Assembly: GCF_000801105.2 (NCBI RefSeq) | Contig: NC_079514.1 | Location: 24,344,293 to 24,408,292, forward strand | Direction: 5' to 3' | DNA length: 64,000 bases | Source of the DNA: Raphanus sativus | Taxonomy: Eukaryota > Streptophyta > Magnoliopsida > Brassicales > Brassicaceae | Shown: in pieces, positions 44,986-57,400 of the stretch | How positions within the stretch are numbered: the first letter of the stretch is position 1 | How the letters are laid out: each line of letters opens with the position of its first letter | The notes under the pieces: generated by a model | Database searches by the model: none | The model's input: the letters and a program-made list of their open reading frames with translations, nothing else | Told to the model about the DNA's origin: nothing | Position numbers and translations under genes: made by a program

Positions 44986-45557
44986 TTACTTACAAAAAGA
45001 GCCCATAACATGTTTTAAACCATGTTTTAAACCATGTTTTAAACCATGTATAATGTTCTCTAAGCCATTGTTGATGGCTTCTATCAATCTTTGTTTTTCT
45101 TTTGGAGAGAAGAGAAGAACTCCTTTAGAGTCTTTTCGGAAGAAATCCTCAATATTCTCATCAATCTTATGTGATCCTTTCATCTTGAATATATAGAATT
45201 TATGCTGCAAGTGCATCGATATGGTACAAATGTAGAGAGATACAAAATTTCCAACATTCATGCACATCTCGATCTTCTGTAATGCATGATAAGCCACATT
45301 GAGGATTATTAGATTCATCGCTTTCTCAGATCTCTCCAACGTCTCCGTCTCCCCTCTCTACTCCTCTCTACAACATCTCTTTGAACATAACTTCATACCC
45401 ATCTTTCTTAATCTCCTACTTTGGAATGGATGTTTGCTCCTGCAACACATCATTAAATCCCAAGATTGAGAGATGAGCAAACATACGCTTCTTCAACACA
45501 GAAAAATCTCATTTTTCATCAAATCGCTTGCCCTGGATCCCAACAGTCGCCATTGAT
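44986..45557 (-). pseudogene. Copia gag remnant
   Basis: Starts with ATG 45557 (MATVGIQGKRFDEK), interrupted by stops, then MNLIILNVAYHALQKIEMCM and HLQHKFYIFKMKGSHKIDEN, the pattern of the Copia gag domain. A 12-bp unit 'ccatgttttaaa' is repeated about four times at 45009-45049 (giving GLKH repeats). Decayed. Confidence 0.6.
45009..45049. repeat. 12-bp tandem repeat in Copia gag remnant
   Basis: About three and a half copies of 'catgttttaaac'. Confidence 0.8.
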
Positions 45558-45571
45558 TCAATAATCTTTAG

Positions 45572-45584
45572 CTCTGATACCACT
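45572..45584 (-). promoter_or_regulatory. Primer-binding site of Copia remnant
   Basis: Minus strand TGGTATCAGAGC just after the LTR end AACA. Confidence 0.7.
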
Positions 45585-45976
45585 TGTTATTTCTTAAGCT
45601 CGGTTCGATCATCACACGAAAAAAATGTAATTGTTCAACCATGAAACAATCATCGCACACACGAACATCAAATTCACACAGAGAACTCAAGAATAAAAAT
45701 TACACAGAGATCGATCGAGAACGAAAGAGAAGAAAAATAAGAACATGAGCACACACAAAGATTAACTAATTTCCAAGAGTTCATCGATGTGATTACGTCT
45801 GGGGCCTTGCAAGTGAAATCACTTGATCACTCAGATTGCAACAAACTCCAAGTTCACAGCATTGTGATGATCTATAGTTACGTGTACAACACACAAGTCC
45901 GTTTGTATACTAAGCAGAGTTAGTTAGGACTGATAACCGGTTTTAATAACCGTAAACCAAGAGTAGTGATCTAACA
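45585..45976 (-). repeat. 5' LTR of Copia remnant
   Basis: Minus strand TGTTAGATCAC...AAATAACA, 392 bp, adjacent to the primer site and gag remnant. No 3' LTR was found. Confidence 0.65.
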
Positions 45977-46623
45977 ACCTTCTTCAATCTCTACCCAGTT
46001 TCTTCTTCATCACCAGCAGCTCCATTGTCAATATTGACTTGGTTTAATTTTCAATACAAGCTTATTCTTCATCACCAATGTAACAAAGACAAACACACTT
46101 TGATGACATATGTAATCAAATTAATTATTTTAAGTCTTTCATCATATACACCAAAATATCGAAATATTACATAAAAATATTCATTATAATAAACCCTACC
46201 CCATTTATGAGCGTGATATACAAGGGAAGGAGACTCTTCATCATACAAAGGCTAAACCATTTATAAGGCAAATGCCGTGCAAGAACCGCTTCCTAGACAA
46301 CCCTTGCGGCAATGTTCTGTATTGATAAAACTTGCAAAATAGGTACAGATCCGAAGGGCCTGGAATTTATGAAGCAAGTGATGGTTCATCTAATCTGGAT
46401 TTATTACTAAACTTCAACACAACACATTTAAAAAAGAAAAATCAAAGATTTTCATCTTGCTGATGAGAAATGTAAACCTGGAAGTATAGGTTTTTACAAT
46501 AAAACAAAAATAAAATAACGGAAGCACTTTCATTAAAAAAAATTGAAGCTTAAAGTTATCAACATTGAAAATATGATCACCTTAAAGAGCATCAATTCTC
46601 CAATCTTTATCACACTTTATTTC
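45977..46623. other. Spacer downstream of the receptor kinase gene
   Basis: AT-rich, no gene. Part of it should be the 3' UTR of the kinase gene, but no clear polyadenylation signal can be chosen. Confidence 0.4.
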
Positions 46624-48032
46624 TTAACGCCCAAGAATCAGAGACTGCGTCATCTCATTGACAGTGATCGAACCTTTAGACACCGGTTCTTCATCTCGGG
46701 TGTTCACGACAAATGTGGGTTGTTTTGGTGATGGGAGATCTGATGTTGTGGTGAGCATAGACAGTAACTCAAGTGTGTTGGGTCTGTCGGCAGGTTGGTG
46801 TTGAACACAGAGCAAACCAATCAAAACACATCTCTTAACTTCTAGTGGTTGACATGAGTCAGCAATATCGTTATCCAAAAGATCAATTCCTCCATTTTCA
46901 CACCAAGATTCCCACACCTGTTATTTAGTTAAATATTTTAAGAATGTAATAGGAAAAACATTTCTAAAGCTCTGAAAGTGTGTGAAAAAACTAAAGTGAC
47001 TTACATAAGCTATGAGAGTTTTTCCTTCTACGCCGTAGCTGAATCTTGAAATCTTCTCTCCACTGATTATTTCCAACAGCAGCACTCCGAAGCTATAGAT
47101 GTCTGATTTCTCAGAGAACATCCCACTCCATGCATACTCGGGAGACATATAACCTCTATGCAAACATCAAAATGTTCAGTGGAACTAAATATATGATTAT
47201 GACTATGAATCTTGTTCATTGTGTTTTTGAAGTGTCTTACAGAGTTCCTGCAACCCTGCGAGTATTTTCCTGATATTCGGTTCCTTGATACATCCGGGCC
47301 AATCCAAAATCTGAAATTCTTGGGTTCATCTTCTCATCTAGAAGGATATTGCTCACCTTCAGGTCTCGGTGAATCACCTTGAGGTGTGAGTCACGATGGA
47401 GATAGTGAAGTCCACGTGCAATGCCTTGAATGATACTTAATCTCTTAGGCCAGTCAATCTCAAGCTTTCTTCTTGAATCTAAGCAATAATACAGTGTAAA
47501 AACTATAAGCAAAACTGTTATAGATGAATAAAAAACTTCTATGACAAAAAGAATGAGGCAGGAAGAGACCTACCAAAGAGAAAAGTATCAAGGCTTTTGT
47601 TCAACATGAACTCATAAATCAATAGCCTCTCCTCCTTCAATGCAACATCCCAATATCCGAACCAAGTTTTTGTGTTGTAGTTTTGAGATGAGTACTATTT
47701 CATTCATAAACTCTTCTTTACCCTGCCCTGAGCTGCTAGAAAGACGTTTTACAGCAATCTCCGTCCCATCTTGCAGCATTCCCTGAATTAAATTGGTGAA
47801 TATCATCATGAGAACATCCAAGAAGGATACATTAGAGCAAAGAAGAAACAAATTCTCATACCTTGTAAACTGAACCAAATCCACCTTGTCCGAGTTTATT
47901 AGACAGACTGAAACAATTGGTGGCAGTTTCAATGGTATTCATCTCAAAGAAAACTAAACCTGTCACATCCTGTCGTTCCAGACCATTCCTCCATTCATCT
48001 TGTGAGGCATCATTTGATATAATAGCTGAAAT

Positions 48033-48070
<38 letters not shown>

Positions 48071-51000
48071 TAAACTTATCAGTGTGTTAAAGTTAGCAAG
48101 AAAATGTACCATTATGTTTAGCTCTGCATCTCCAGAAACAAAACGAAAAGGAACCCAATATTATGAAAAGAGAGAGGCTTACAACAGTAGCAACAATGGT
48201 CTTGTTTCGATTATTTTCACCTTATATATAGAATCAAACGCTCAGGTACTCCTGCCCGAAAAAAAAGAGCTGAGATACTCCTGCCCGAAACTGACCGGAT
48301 TTGAAATTAAATATATCTTTATTTAAATCAGAAAAATTATTAAAAGACCATGAAACCAACAGAAATTTGCATAATTACAACCCAACCAGGGCTATTTCGC
48401 GGACTATCCAGACCCGATCCACAAAATTCGGATCTCTTTCTCCATAACTTCCGAAAACTTTGTAAAACCTAGTGTAATTGTAAACTTGGTGTAACTGTAC
48501 AGAAATTAATTCCTACTTATATTATTGTATGAATATACATTGTATCTAATACAAGTTATTTAAATTGAACTAATGCATACTTTTAGATTGTAATGTTTTA
48601 TTATATTAATTTTTCGACACAGTTGATGTTATTGATATATTTATTGATTTTTTTTTAAAAACATTAGTTTATAGATATAACTAGAAAAATTACAAAATGT
48701 GAAGAGTCATTTACAGAAATTTATTAAAAGTAGATAAAATTAATTTTCAATTGGCAATGCACGAGCAGTCAAGTGTATATCACAAGCTGCACAATTCCAG
48801 AAACAAAGATCGCATTTCCACCGTGATTTTGATCCATTTAGGGAGACTACAAACACTAATTTTATGATTCTGGAGCACCAGCAATCATATGTCACATTAG
48901 GATCTATCATTTCAGCCATAGATAGAAACATGGCAGGTTTTTCATAATCTCAATGGCCTGTGAGTTCCCAACTATTGATGATCTGAAACATCTGATCAAC
49001 ATGTTGACGAGTAAAAGCATGGTAGTTGTGAACCAATCCTCCATCATCAACACTAAAGGCTAAGTTCATCATACCATATACAAATAGGACCAACAAGCAT
49101 CCTCTCTCAGCAGCAAGATATATTTTTTTCTTACCAACTAAATGGAGGATGAAGAACTCATACATACCTCTCAAGTATATGGCCTCTGGATTACCCACAC
49201 GGTAGCAACTAATTCTGAACATTCGAACATCATTGACCTTGTCTAGCCAGTCATTCATGTAAATGAGACTTGCCGATCTGTAGAAGTAATCATATCTTCC
49301 AATTTTGTTTAACCCGAAAAAAACAATCCGTGCACAACCAAAGTCTTGGATACTGGTCGTTGCTACGTTGTAGAGAATCTTATGAATCATTGAAGGAGGG
49401 AGAGAAGCCAAGTTCGTCTAACTTTGATAAAATAAAATGGTTATTGTGTGAGAGAAATCTCGTAAATTATTTGTTACTTGTATAAGTGATAAACCCTTGA
49501 AATTTAATGAACCACTCACCCAAATTTAAGCAGAAACGTGTCCATTTATAGGTGATTTGATAGACTCCTCGACTGTCGCATCTCTTGGATTTAACTTATT
49601 AAGATATATAACTATGTATAAGTAAGTAAAATTAAGTGATTTAGATTGTCTAAATTTATGAAACTAAGAAAAACGTAACAATTAAGATTGTATAAATATT
49701 TAAAACTATGTAAAACTTAACGAAATTTATATAGTCTATTGTTGTATTTTGCAAGAAATGATTAGTATCCAAAACGTAATGTATATATTTAACGACAGCA
49801 ACCAGCAGTATTGGAGATAATAAATGAAAATGATAATATTTAGTTTGAGAAAAATTATGTAATTAATGATTCAAGCAGTGGCATGTCCATTTAAGGGTAA
49901 TTTGATTGACTCCCTGAGGAAGCACGACTTCTCTCACACGCCTTCTCACTGCAAGAGTCGCATCTCTTGAATTTGGAACTTTGTATAACTTTAATTTATT
50001 AAGATTTATTACTATGTATAAGTAAGTGAAACTATGTGAAACTAAGTAATATAGATTGTCTAAAATTTTGAAACTAAGAAAAACGTAACAATTTAGATGC
50101 TATAAATATTTGAAACTTTGTAAAACTTAAAGAAACTTAGATATCATATTGTTATATTTAAAAATTTCCATAGTTGGATTCAACATCCATTTTTCATAGT
50201 TGTTTTAAGAAGTAAAATTTCTTCTTTTAACACACTAACTTTATTGTTTGTGTTTATGTTACTTGGTTTGTTATTTATGTTTGTAAAATTTGGTGTAACT
50301 TAAAATAATTTTGGTTAAGTACATCATTTTTGTTTGTCAAACTTCGTAAAATTTAGTATTACTTTTTTTCATGTTTGTGTAATTAGGTAAAAAATTTCAA
50401 AAATTTTCATTTTCGTACGTCAAACTTTGTATAACTTAATATTTTTTCTGTTTGTACATTTCGGTAAACTTTGTCAGAATTTTCATTTTTCATTTGTCAA
50501 ATTTCAAAACTTAAAAAACTCATCACTGAACTAGTTTGATAGAATTTATGATTAATTGTACAACCAAAATCTCAGAAATACCATGACAGTAACAATAAGA
50601 CAACATACAACTATCAATATTTGTCTTCCATTATTGGGTCCTTAATCCACATGGTCATTTGAGAAACCACAAGGAGACATCAATAGTATTGCAAATAAGG
50701 GTTTGAATCAGATTTGGAGAACTTCTGGATGATACACCCGCCCCTGTAGCTTCAGAGTTTTGTCTCTTGATTAATCACTATTTTCTGGAAAAAATCTAAA
50801 AATTGCAGATTATGTGAAGAAAGATGAAAAAGAAGAAATGAGATGAGAGAAAATGAGGTGAGAGGATTGAAAAGATGATAGAAATGAGAAAACCCTAAAA
50901 ATTAAAGCAATTATAGTTGCCAACTTCGTTTTTGGGGTCTGGAAAAAAAGAAATTTTTTGGAGGGAAAATTCTGAAATTTGAGCGGGAAATTTTTTTACA

Positions 51001-53924
51001 GCATTTTTGGGTCGATGTTTTACCAAGTTTGTAGTTTTACAAAAAGCTTCAAAGTTTTACTTTTCTATTTTTTGCATTTTTTTTAGTTTTACTGTACTCA
51101 AAAGATTTATATTATAGTTATACCACTTTTATTTAGTTTCCTACAATCAAATTCCATCAAATCATGTTGTGACATAATTAATTTTGTTGCATATATAAAT
51201 TTTTTGATGTCACAAGGACAACACTAAGATAAAAAGCATAAAAGAACAATGTATTTCCTCTATTATGTAGTACACAACTATGTGATAAAAAAATTAACTA
51301 TAATTATTGTAAATTTAAATCATAAAATACTAACAAATAATAATCATAATACTTATAAGCAACCAAACAAATTAAAAATTATTTCTTCAAATTTTTATAT
51401 TTTATCAGTTTTACTAAGTTTTATTTAGTTTTTTTATCGTATTGAACAATCATTTTGAATAATAGATACAACTAATCGTGGTGTGTATTTTCTTCTAGGT
51501 TCCCGAATTTAAATATTTACGAGAACAAGTATGCACTTTTTTAATCGAAACAAATTAGAGTTCTTAATATTCGGAGCTCACAGTTCAAAATAGTAATTTC
51601 AAAACAGTTATGATGTGATGCTCAATCAACTAAATCTTTTACATGCTCTCCACGTTATCCAAATCAATACTTATATTATCTCTATCTCGAATAACAACAT
51701 CTTCCACTGGCTCAGTCACCTTAAGATGTTGTTATGTTTTTTCAATGGTATCAAAGATTTTATTACCATATAACTCAAATTTTACCTATTTGTATATGGA
51801 TTTATGGTCATTTTTCTGCATATTTTGTCCACTAGCATACAAACTACCTTTACCTTCGTTTGGATTTCATTCATGACCATCTCCGGCTTTATAATAGTAC
51901 TTTTAATAATCAAAGTGTATGTTTGTGAAAGAACTCGTCGTCTCATGTAAAAAACAAAATGATTAACAACAAGTTAGATGAACTTGCACGGTTTAACCAT
52001 AAAATGTTACCAAGTTATATAGTTTTACCATTATAGTTATATTAAGTTATACAATTTAGTTAGTATCATTTTACTTAGTTACACAATTTTACTTAGTTGT
52101 ACATTATGATTTTACCAAGTTGTACAGTTATAGGTATACCAAGTTTTACTACGTTTTTTAATTTTTTTATCAAAAAAATAATTTGATACATTTTTTTATA
52201 TTTTTTGTCATACAAAAACAGACTCATATTTATAATTATATCAGTATTTTGAATATTCAAATAGATCGAGACTCATTGTTCTTAATCAATTAATTGTGAA
52301 TACGAATTTGAAATTAAACCTTTTCAAGAATGAATTAATGGAGAAGATGAATGCCAAATTGAATAGAATTTGAATGGAATAATTAAATCTGGGTTTGAGA
52401 TTTACAGTGGAGAGAGAAAGGAAGAAGATAGACTAAGAGAGAGAATGATTTTGATTGGTTTAGACACAAAGGATAATTTAGACATTGACCATTGAAAGGG
52501 AGAGTATCAAAACACATAAGAGTACGCCAGATCACGTGAGAGTATGCTAGATCACTTTTTGCCTCATTAAGAGTATCTGAGCACTTCACTCTTATATATA
52601 AGACAAAACAGAAATTAAATAATAAGCAATGCTACTAAAGAATAATATCTGTAGAGTTGAGGATAAAGAGGTAAAAGATCAAACCTAATTCAGAGCTTGC
52701 AAGACGAATGGATAAAAGCTCTCCACCTTCAGAAAACTGCACTACGTCCATTAGTTCCTGATTCCACACTAAGCACCCTATTCCATTGATAAAAGAAAAG
52801 GCCAAGCAAGAACAGTTCTCCAGGCAACTTCGGTGGCAGTCTATATCATTAGAAGCCCTTGTAAATTCGTAATTGTCTGGAGGCTTTGTGTTGACAACAG
52901 GATGGAACATGGTTTCATTGGTAACATTGCCTTGACAAAGTAGTTTGGTACGCCTCACACAACCATCTGTCCAGTTTCCTCTTTTCCACTTCTCAATGGA
53001 TTTTGGTACAAACCCTTTGAAGCATTTACACGTTAGAGATGATGACATAATACACAGTCCAAAAGGTCCACATACACCATAATGATCACATGGGTTCGCT
53101 GGAACCTCAAAGTCTAACTCCCACTCGGTCCCATTATGCTGAAAAATCTTCACTGGGCCCTCCGATGTTATCATTATACGTGGAGGTTTAATGTTTCTGT
53201 CTATATAAGTGAAAGATACTGACCCGTGTTCATCCTGCTGAAGGCTAAATGGACTTGTTAATGATACATCCATTAACGGTATGCCAATGAACCTTGTTTT
53301 AGCCCATGGACCGCTTCTCCAATAAGGTGCCGAGCCTCTCTTAGTAAACAGCTGTGATGGCACTTGGGGTGTAATCAGAACCACAAAGTCACCAGGGGAT
53401 GGATCGGTGTCACTTTTCCAAGAAGTCAACACCTGCTTCTCTCCGGTGGTGAGATTATACGTGAGGGTTGAGAAAGGCAGCAGAGTATTACCAAGATGCT
53501 CAAAGCTTTCCCATAGAATTCTTCCTGAAACATTTTCGGTGATAATAAGATTTCCTGCGTTCGAAAGCTCTGCACGAGACCCGTTAGAAGCAAAAGTTCC
53601 TCCGGTGGACCACACAACGCCATCTTTACCATTTAATAAGAGAAGACTTCCGTTGCTGCTGATAGTTAGATTAGCCGGGGAGTCTGTAACAGGATCTTTT
53701 CTATTGGCCACCCACACAACCACCTGGGGAATAATACCCTTCAACCAGATTCCAACGTATTGATCTTGGGTGTTATTAGGACTGAAGAACCCCAATTCAT
53801 AAATATCGTCAGAGGAGCTGAGAGTTTGGCCTATTGACAAAGGACTTGTTGGCGTTATAGCTGCATGACTAAAACTTAAGAGCATGGTAAACAATAGCAA
53901 AAAAGCAAACCCCGTTATCCTCAT
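46624..53924 (-). CDS. G-type lectin S-receptor-like Ser/Thr protein kinase (probably inactivated)
   Basis: Plasma-membrane receptor kinase of the S-domain family, close to the Arabidopsis At1g61xxx (SD1-29-like) cluster. Seven exons: 53924-52685, 48220-48110, 48025-47862, 47782-47574, 47478-47241, 47155-47005, 46917-46624, all with GT-AG introns. The first exon gives a signal peptide ([21 protein letters not shown]), B-lectin domain, S-locus glycoprotein domain, EGF-like Cys region and PAN domain. The second exon encodes the membrane segment. The kinase has [30 protein letters not shown] and SPEYAW. The last exon ends at 46624. Two bases are missing in a GA-rich tract near 47640 (CCIEG...RLLIYEF), causing a stop; adding two restores every later splice phase and an 802-residue protein. 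Ligand unknown. Unless this is a sequencing error, the kinase is not made. Confidence 0.82.
47632..47645 (-). other. Frameshift site in kinase exon 4
   Basis: Minus strand GAAGGAGGAGAGGCTATTG. The family has a CIEGEE(R/K)LLIYEF reading here, which needs two more bases. The surrounding GA repeats make slippage likely. Confidence 0.7.
48032..48070. repeat. (GATA)n microsatellite in kinase intron 2
   Basis: About nine GATA units beside the exon 3 acceptor. Confidence 0.9.
48740..49411 (-). pseudogene. F-box-like protein pseudogene (At2g35280/At1g67623 type) in kinase intron 1
   Basis: Lies on the same strand as the receptor kinase, within its first intron. Translation resembles a crucifer F-box-like family: [20 protein letters not shown], then [20 protein letters not shown] and [20 protein letters not shown], with a Cys-rich end ([16 protein letters not shown]). 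The expected start codon reads TTG, with a stop two codons before it. An in-frame TGA at 48950-48952 splits the frame, which then continues to 48740. Full extent would be about 223 codons. Family assignment is from memory of the motif layout. It may have been carried in by a transposon. Confidence 0.55.
49530..49757. repeat. Intron 1 duplication, copy 1
   Basis: Collinear with 49868-50157: shared 'gtccattta', 'gtcgcatctctt', 'tatgtataagtaagt', 'gaaactaagaaaaacgtaac'. Copy 2 has about 60 extra bases. Confidence 0.65.
49868..50157. repeat. Intron 1 duplication, copy 2
   Basis: See copy 1 at 49530-49757; the two differ by substitutions and indels, so the duplication is old. Confidence 0.65.
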
Positions 53925-54310
53925 TTTGCTAAACCTTAAGAGCATGCGTTCTTGTGTCTCCAAGAATAATCTTTTGCAGAAAAGTGTAAGAGAACATGTA
54001 TCCAAGAGAAAGTAAGCTAATTAAGAAAACAAATTTGAGGACGTAATGAAAATTATTCCCAAGCACGTCAATGTTGACCACAGCGCCCATTTTTCCAAGG
54101 TTCTGTATCACTTTATTCACAGCCAACTAATCTATTTTTTCTCTTTTGAATCTAGAAACATGGTGTTTCTTTCAGGTCCTTCTCAACTTGTTGACCCCAT
54201 AACCAATGAGATAAGACACCACTCTGATTCATTCAAAATCTAAAAAATATTAACACTTCTTCCAGGGCATAATTCAAACGTTCAAAGGCTTGAATATTCT
54301 CGTGCGAGAC
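53925..54310 (-). promoter_or_regulatory. Upstream region of the receptor kinase gene
   Basis: 386 bp remain between the kinase ATG and the Copia insertion; the original upstream sequence continues at 59170. No clear TATA box or motif can be chosen. Any control elements further upstream are now 4.9 kb more distant. Confidence 0.4.
54306..54310. repeat. Target-site duplication of Copia element, left (GAGAC)
   Basis: GAGAC before the LTR start TCTTAGTG; repeated at 59170-59174. Confidence 0.9.
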
Positions 54311-54477
54311 TCTTAGTGTTCAACAGAGGAAAAGAAGAAGACGATGTAACAAACTCATACTTTTCTTATTGATTGTTGAAGAAGAAATGATTACATATAT
54401 AGTAACCCGGTTATCGTAACAAACAAATAAACCGGCAAACCAACGAAATCAATTATAACTAAACCGGTTACTCTAAT
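54311..54477 (-). repeat. 3' LTR of Copia element
   Basis: 167 bp, preceded on the minus strand by the purine tract GAGGGGGA. Confidence 0.9.
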
Positions 54478-54485
54478 ATTCCCCC

Positions 54486-57400
54486 TCAAGATGGCAAGTA
54501 TAGAGACTTGAGAGCCATCTTGCCAACAAGCGAGTAGAACCTAGGAGAGAACAACGGTTTAGTAAAGACATCAGCTATCTGATCATGAGTACGAACATGA
54601 AGCATCTTGATGTAGCCAGCCTCAATGCGGTCTCGTATCTGATGACAATCACGTTCGATGTGTTTTGTGCATTCGTGAAACACGGAGTTATGAGCAATAT
54701 GTATAGCTGCAGTTGAGTCACAGTAATAAGGAACCGGTCCTGCTTGAGGTGCCTGCAACTCAATCAGCAGATTATACAGCCAGATAACTTCACGCGAGCC
54801 GAACTCCATAGCTCTGTACTCTGATTCTGCAGAGGAATGAGAAGCGACCTGTTGTTTCTTAGATTTCCAGGAGATCAGAGTGTTGCCAAGGAACATGCAA
54901 TAACCAGACGTAGAAAGCCGTGTGTCAGCGCAAGAACCCCAGTCAGCATCTGTGTAACCTTTGAGGACAAGATCAGAGGTAGAGGAGTAGAAGAGACCCA
55001 GTCCAATAGTGCCCTTTAAGTAGTGAAGTACTTTGTAGGCTTCGGAGCTGAAGTGAACTGACATAATTTGTTCACCGCAAAGGTAATGTCAGGACGAGTA
55101 ATCGTCAAATACATCATCTTGCCTACAAGTCTTCGATAAGCACAAGGATCATCAAGTAATGGTTCCGGGGAGTCTTGAATGAGCTTGACACCAGGATCCA
55201 TGGGAATAAGAGAAGGTTTGCAGGCCAGTAAGCCAGCTTCTTCCAAAAGACCCAATGTATACTTACGTTGACACATGGAAATGCCTTGAACAGATCGAGC
55301 AATTTCCAAACCCAAGAAGTATTTCAAAGGACCCAAGTCTCTGATTTTGAAAGCCTTTTGAAGATCTTCTTTTAACTGATCAACATCCTCTGTAACATTG
55401 CTCGCAATAATAATGTCATCTACATATACCAAAACAGCAATGTAGTGACCTTTGATATTGCGTATAAACAGAGTGTGATCAGAGTTGGACTTTTGAAAGC
55501 CTAACCCCAACAGAGTAGTACTGAACTTCAAGAACCATTGTCTAGAGGCCTGTTTCAAGCCGTATAACGATTTCTGAAGTTTACAAACAGCATTCTCAGG
55601 GAGAGATTCCCCCTTTCCTGGTGTGTAGCCTGGAGGTAACTTCATGTATATCTCTTCATGAAGATCTCCATTTAAGAAAGCATTTGAGACGTCGAGTTGA
55701 GTGAGATGCCAATTCTTAGCAGCCGAAACAGCAACAAGTGTCTTAACTGTAGTCATCTTAGCTACTGGAGAGAATGTCTCAGCAAAGTCAATACCTTCCT
55801 GTTGCGTGTAGCCTTTGGCAACCAAACGTGCCTTATAACGTTCAAGAGTACCATCAGCGTTGATCTTGATCTTGTAAACCCACTTACACCCGATAGCATG
55901 TTTTCCTGGTGGTAAGGAGCAAACAGTCCAAGTATCATTCTTTTCCAGAGCTATTAATTCCTCATTCATGGCATGTAACCATTCTTCAAAACGTTTAGCC
56001 TGAGTGAAAGAAGTAGGTTCTGGATAAAGAGCAACAGAGCAGATATAAGCTTTATACTCTGCCGAAAGATTATCATATGTCAAGTAAGCAGACAAGGGGT
56101 AAGGTATATCCTTGTTAAGCTCATTGACATTACAATAATAATCTTCAAGATGAGCAGGTAACTTGGAGATTCTTTTAGTCGACTCTGGCCTAGGATTGGA
56201 ACCAGAAGACTCAGCTGCAAAAGCATCAGGCACGACTGCAGGAGGAGAAGTTTTAGGATCAGAAATTCCATTAATCCCTTCAGAAGCAAGAGTAGAATTG
56301 TCTGAGACCGGAGCAGAAAATATGTCATGAAAACAGCTTGTTTTGCCTTTCGTATAAGGAAAGATATCCTCATGAAAAATGACGTTTCTGGAGATAAAAA
56401 TCTGATTTGTGTCCAAATCCATCAGTTTATATCCTTTGTAGCCTGCTGGATATCCAAGAAAAACACAAGAACGAGCTCTAGGCTGAAACTTTGTCCTCTG
56501 TTTCGGAGAAGTGGAACAATATGTCAAACATCCAAAGACACGAAGGCCAGTATAGTCAACTGGTTTAGATGTAAGAAGCTCTAGAGGACTCTTATCTTTT
56601 AGCAATGGAGAAGGGAGTCTGTTGATGAGAAAGACAGCAGTCAAGACACACTCTCCCCATAACTCCAATGGCACCTGAGACTGAAACATAAGAGCACGAG
56701 CCACATTTAAAATGTGTTGGTGCTTACGTTCCACTACAGAGTTCTGCTCTGGTGTCTCTGGACAAGAATGGAAAGAAACAATTCCTTTTTGCTTATGTAA
56801 CTCCTCAAACCGTAGCTCCGGAGCATTATCTGATCTAACCGCTTTGACTACAGCCTGATATTGTGTTTCTACCATTTTGATGAAGGCAGGAAATACAGAT
56901 AAGACATCACTCTTGGCTTCGAGAAGATAAATCCAAGTGAGCCTAGTGTGGTCATCAACGATAGTGAGAAAATATCTGTAGCCTTCAATGGTAGGAGTAG
57001 AGAAGGGACCCCAGACATCAATGTGTAAGAGATCAAAGGGATGATCAGTCATGTTGTTATTTGATTTAAAAGGAAGTCTTTTCTGTTTGGCAAGAGGACA
57101 AATGTCGCAATGATAAGCACCTTTATTCTTATGTTTTAAACCGAGTACATCAATGATAGAATCAGTTTTTAACATAGAGGGATGACCCAGTCTGTGATGC
57201 CATAAAGCAGAATCGAAAACAACATTTGAAACAGAAGCAAGCTGATCTTGAAGAGGTCTTGAAACCGCAATATCAGCAACGTCAAGCACATAGAGATTAG
57301 CTATTTGATCACCCTTCCCAATCATCAGACCCTTGGTAAGATCCTGTATCATGCAACAGTCATGATCAAAAGCTATACGATAGCCTAAATCCTTGGTTGT

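Larger units (their letters stand above)
49412..52684. other. AT-rich remainder of kinase intron 1
   Basis: 3.3 kb without a gene. It holds a diverged tandem duplication (49530-49757 and 49868-50157) and many degenerate words of the kind AAACTTNGTNNAACTTA between about 50250 and 50530, with words in the opposite sense (TTACCAAGTTNTAC) at about 51015-51070 and 51990-52155. This looks like subterminal repeats of a DNA transposon, but no terminal repeats or transposase could be defined. Confidence 0.45.

Noticed and set aside
52383..52589. 68-residue open frame just before kinase exon 1 donor side
   Set aside because: In the intron, no similarity recognised, and no splice signals to join it.
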